This document shows, piece by piece, positions 34,754-37,335 of a stretch of 37,335 bases of DNA (positions within the stretch are counted from its first letter, which is position 1; each line of letters begins with the position of its first letter). The notes beneath the pieces were generated by a model. The model was not told where the DNA came from and did not search any database. It saw only the letters and a list, made by a program, of their open reading frames with translations. The DNA is from Lachnospiraceae bacterium. Lineage in GTDB: Bacteria > Bacillota > Clostridia > Lachnospirales > Lachnospiraceae. The stretch lies in assembly GCA_021769135.1 (NCBI GenBank), contig JAETTM010000041.1, positions 1 to 37,335 on the forward strand, written 5' to 3'. Both the position numbers and the translations under genes were made by a program.

Positions 34754-36016
34754 TCACTGCTTTAACGGATTCTTATAAAATTCCCGGAATTCCATATAGC
34801 CTTCCCCGTTCAGCTGTTCCTTTTGGAATTTCTTGTTCTTGTTCATCCGCGCCACGAGCACCTGCGTGCCTTCTCCCCGCTCTTCCTGGGCTTGGGCGAT
34901 GATTTTGCAAAGTTCTTCCGTAGCCACTCCCTTTTCAATCAGGTAGGCCACTTTTTTATTCTGTCCCGGAATCCGGAACCCGTTCTCCATCATAATCAGG
35001 ATGATTCTTTCAAATCCGATGGAAAAACCGCAGGCCGGCACATCCTTGCCGGTAAACCTTCCTACCATCTTATCATACCGCCCGCCGCCGCCGCAGCTGC
35101 CGCCGAACTCCGGCATGGCGATTTCAAAAATCGTTCCGGTATAATAGGACATCCCCCGCACCAGGGTCGCATCGAACACAATTTCAAATTCAGAAGCTTT
35201 CGTAGCTTTCACGCTGGCAATAATCTCTTCCAGGCTCTGGACTACTTCCGTTTCCAACACATCGCCCAACGCGTCCGCCAGATAAGCCAGCCCGTTTTCC
35301 GCCCTTTCCATCTCCCGGAACAGTGTCAGATATTTTTCGATGCTCTCCGGCTCAAAGCCGCTTTCCTTCAACTCCGCAGCCACGCCGTCCAAACCGATTT
35401 TATCCATTTTATCCAGAATAATAAATACATTATCGTAAGATTCTTCCGGAAAGCCGCTGTAAGCGGCCATCGCCTTCAAAATCCTTCTTTCGTTAATACG
35501 TATCTGGAAATTTTTAAATCCCAGCTTGCCCAACGTAGTGGTGGTGGCCAGAATCAGCTCTATTTCCGCCAGGTTGGTTGGCTCGCCCAGAATATCAATA
35601 TCGCATTGCATAAACTGGCGGTAGCGCCCTTTCTGCGGCCTGTCCGCCCGCCACACATTCCCTATCTGCAATGCTTTAAAAGGGGATGGCAGCTCATTGG
35701 AATGGTTGGAATAATAACGCACCAACGGCACCGTCAAATCGTACCGCAGCCCGCCGTCCACCAGGTCTTCCTCTCCTTTGGCATCCTTCAGGTTCAGCTT
35801 TTCGCCCCGTTTCAATATTTTAAAAATCAGTTTTTCATTCTCACCGCCCTGCTTGCTGCTCAGATTGGCTATATTTTCCACACAGGGCGTCTCTATGGAA
35901 GTAAAGCCGAATTTCCCATAGGTTTCTTTAATCACCCCGATTACATAATCCCGCAGCTGCATCTCCGCAGGCAAAATATCTTTCATGCCGGTTACCGGCT
36001 TCTTGCTAAGCGCCAT
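34754..36016 (-). CDS. hisS: Histidyl-tRNA synthetase
   Basis: 420 residues, normal length. Class II motif 2 is in YRQFMQCDIDILG; the histidine motifs appear around VRGMSYYTGTIFEIAMPEFG and CGGGGRYD; motif 3 is CGFSIGFERI. The C-terminal anticodon domain begins near residue 330. The ATG at 36016 follows AGGAGAAAG. It has its own promoter (36172-36200) and a roughly 150-nt structured leader, and heads a transcript with aspS and the phosphopantetheinyl transferase. Confidence 0.97.
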   Translation of the reverse strand: MALSKKPVTGMKDILPAEMQLRDYVIGVIKETYGKFGFTSIETPCVENIANLSSKQGGENEKLIFKILKRGEKLNLKDAKGEEDLVDGGLRYDLTVPLVRYYSNHSNELPSPFKALQIGNVWRADRPQKGRYRQFMQCDIDILGEPTNLAEIELILATTTTLGKLGFKNFQIRINERRILKAMAAYSGFPEESYDNVFIILDKMDKIGLDGVAAELKESGFEPESIEKYLTLFREMERAENGLAYLADALGDVLETEVVQSLEEIIASVKATKASEFEIVFDATLVRGMSYYTGTIFEIAMPEFGGSCGGGGRYDKMVGRFTGKDVPACGFSIGFERIILIMMENGFRIPGQNKKVAYLIEKGVATEELCKIIAQAQEERGEGTQVLVARMNKNKKFQKEQLNGEGYMEFREFYKNPLKQ

Positions 36017-36037
36017 ACTTCTTTCTCCTATTCCAGT

Positions 36038-36151
36038 ACCGCAATTCTCCTGCCAATATCCCGTTCCCGCAGAGCAATTTCCGTCCTAACGTCCTGAAAT
36101 TCTCTGGGGGATATCGTCCGGGGAATTGCTGCTTTCCAGTACCATTGCGGT
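36038..36151 (-). promoter_or_regulatory. structured leader of hisS
   Basis: Outer stem: ACCGCAAT (36144-36151) with ATTGCGGT (36038-36045), both perfect. Inner stem: AGCAATT (36124-36130) with AATTGCT (36073-36079), extendable by a G-T pair and a bulge to GCAGCAATT/AATTGCTcTGC. The 3' arm of the outer stem lies just before the hisS ribosome binding site. GGTACTGGAA occurs twice, next to each outer arm. There is no T-box AGGGTGGNACCGCG sequence. I infer translation or attenuation control. Confidence 0.55.
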
Positions 36152-36171
36152 TTTCTCACCTATTAGTCGAT

Positions 36172-36200
36172 TTTACACCGTTTCTTTTGGTTTTTCAACT
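36172..36200 (-). promoter_or_regulatory. promoter of hisS
   Basis: Minus strand TTGAAA (36195-36200), 17-base spacer, TAAAAT (36172-36177); both boxes match five of six. Confidence 0.75.
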
Positions 36201-36319
36201 CTTTTCCCATTTCATTAGTGAAATATGCCTTTTGGCTTAGCCGCAAAACCGAATCCCGCACCGGCCAAACGCCCGGCCTGCTACACCGCCCATGAAAATT
36301 GATTTCCGTGTTTTAGAAG

Positions 36320-37335
36320 TTATTCCCCTTCATGAAGCCTTGCATAAATTCTATTGCAATCGTAATCCGGTGCCTCTTTTTGCGCAGCAAGGCAGATTTT
36401 CTCCACCAGTTCCAGGCTTTCTTCCACCTCGTCCGCTATTTGTTCCAATCTTTTCCCTTTGCCCAATTTTTTGCATATTTGGTTTATCAACTGCTTCTCT
36501 CCACCTTCTGCCAAACCCTGGATATGCCCCTGTTCCAATCCCTGTTCCAGCCCCTGGCCTAATCCTTGAGTATGGCCTTCCTCATAGCCCTCTTCCTGTA
36601 TATATGCCTTTTCTTCCCATAGCTGCATATATTTCACCCCCATTTTCTCCGACAGCTTGATTCTTTTCACCTGTTCATGTATCCGTTTTATCCTCTGGCT
36701 CTCCGTCTTTTCCGCCATTTCATCCGTTGTATTGGTAATATAATGAATTGCGCTGATGCGCAAGCAGGTCATCAATTTCCTAACGGAAATTGGTGACATA
36801 TAATATATTCCATAAAGTCCAAAAATTCCTGCGGGAAATCCCCTTTGTTTTTCCCTTTAGTATTGATGAATACCCTCAAGGCCCCATCATCCAGCCTTAA
36901 GTCCGGGCATTCCTTGCAGGCCCCTTCAAAGGTATAACGGTACAGCCCCCGGCCAAAGATGTCGAAAGGGGCCATCAGCACCAGGCAGCTGTCATTCAGA
37001 AGGTTGAAGTCCTTGCTCCCCGGTTCCAGCAGGGATACATCCAGCTGCGCCTGGTAGTACCGGCTCCTCCGCCTTAAGTTCTTCGTGTCCTTCTGCTGCA
37101 TCTCCGTATAGTACAGCTTCCCGCCCTTGTCCATGCCGATGACATCCAGCCTGATTTCACGCAGCTCCGGCGATACCCGGAACTCCTTTTCCGTCTCCGG
37201 TTCGGTCAATAGCCGGATGTCCTCCCCCAGCAGGATGCTCACCGCCGCCTGGTAGGACTCCCTGTCCTCCATCACCTCGTCGAACAGGAACCGGTTTATC
37301 AGGTTTAAGTCCTTTAACTTTGTGGCTACGTTATT
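36320..37335 (-). pseudogene. Rpn-family nuclease split by a 65-bp insertion
   Basis: The gene enters from the right edge without its start. The visible frame begins NNVATKLKDLNLINRFLFDE, runs through the PD-(D/E)XK core (IRLDVIGMDK, YYTEMQQKDTKNL, RRSRYYQAQLD) and reaches DFMEYI, then stops at about 36772. After the insertion (36737-36801), another frame continues TNTTDEMAEKTESQ through a coiled region and a G-x-x-Q-G repeat tail to 36320. Deleting exactly 65 bases joins both into one normal Rpn protein. The downstream part has no stops or other damage, so the break is recent or is somehow tolerated. A paralogue lies at 17345-18376. Confidence 0.8.
36737..36801. mobile_element. 65-bp hairpin element inside the Rpn gene
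   Basis: The insert is flanked by AATATA at 36737-36742 and 36802-36807, which looks like a 6-bp target duplication. Inside are two hairpins: TTGCGC/GCGCAA with a 4-nt loop (36748-36763) and a 13-bp stem with one G-T pair and a TAAC loop (36768-36797). It encodes nothing. It shifts the frame (65 is not a multiple of three). Confidence 0.75.

Noticed and set aside
36017-36151. T-box riboswitch before hisS
   Set aside because: Considered because clostridial hisS is often T-box controlled, but neither the conserved T-box sequence nor a terminator/antiterminator pair is present.

Overview
The window looks like chromosome from a Gram-positive Clostridia, most likely Lachnospiraceae. The reasons are gene order and content: a priA-def-fmt-zinc peptidase-rsmB-rlmN-stp-prkC-rsgA cluster, a SCIFF peptide with its radical SAM maturase next to a fused secDF and recJ, a MurE with the meso-diaminopimelate motif, AGGAGG-type ribosome binding sites, and Rpn-type nucleases with glycine/charged repeat tails. 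Almost everything is on the minus strand. This is inference from gene content; no database search was possible.

Layout. 1-1.8 kb is mobile-element debris: an intact DUF6431-type zinc protein, a transposase cut off after its DNA-binding part, and, back to back on the other strand, the first 52 codons of a different transposase. 1.8-3.6 kb is an AT-rich multi-pass membrane protein that looks acquired. 3.6-16.1 kb is one long minus-strand housekeeping operon reading murE, priA, def, fmt, zinc peptidase, rsmB, rlmN, stp, prkC, rsgA: cell-wall precursor synthesis, replication restart, formylation and deformylation of the initiator Met, rRNA methylation, and a PASTA kinase/phosphatase pair with a ribosome-assembly GTPase. 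16.4-18.4 kb holds a sugar-phosphate kinase behind an Rpn-family nuclease. 18.6-18.9 kb is a 232-bp palindrome. 18.9-25.7 kb is the TIGR04086 membrane protein, SCIFF peptide, SCIFF maturase, SecDF, RecJ block. 25.8-29.2 kb has a CNNM/HlyC-type membrane protein on the plus strand facing a HAD phosphatase and a MATE transporter. 29.4-30.7 kb is a plus-strand pair: a membrane-anchored Ada-like zinc protein and an N-acetylmuramoyl-L-alanine amidase. 30.8-36.0 kb reads hisS, aspS, phosphopantetheinyl transferase and two unrecognised genes. The right edge is a second Rpn nuclease, split by a 65-bp hairpin element.

The most unusual material is non-coding. It includes the branched 232-bp palindrome, a roughly 19-nt motif shared by three intergenic palindromes, a run of hairpins between the SCIFF peptide and its maturase, a structured hisS leader, a terminator with a competing upstream stem, and the 65-bp insertion whose removal restores the Rpn reading frame exactly. 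None of the protein families I could name is itself new. The best candidates for undescribed biology are these RNA/DNA structures and the two orphan genes at 30.8-32.0 kb.
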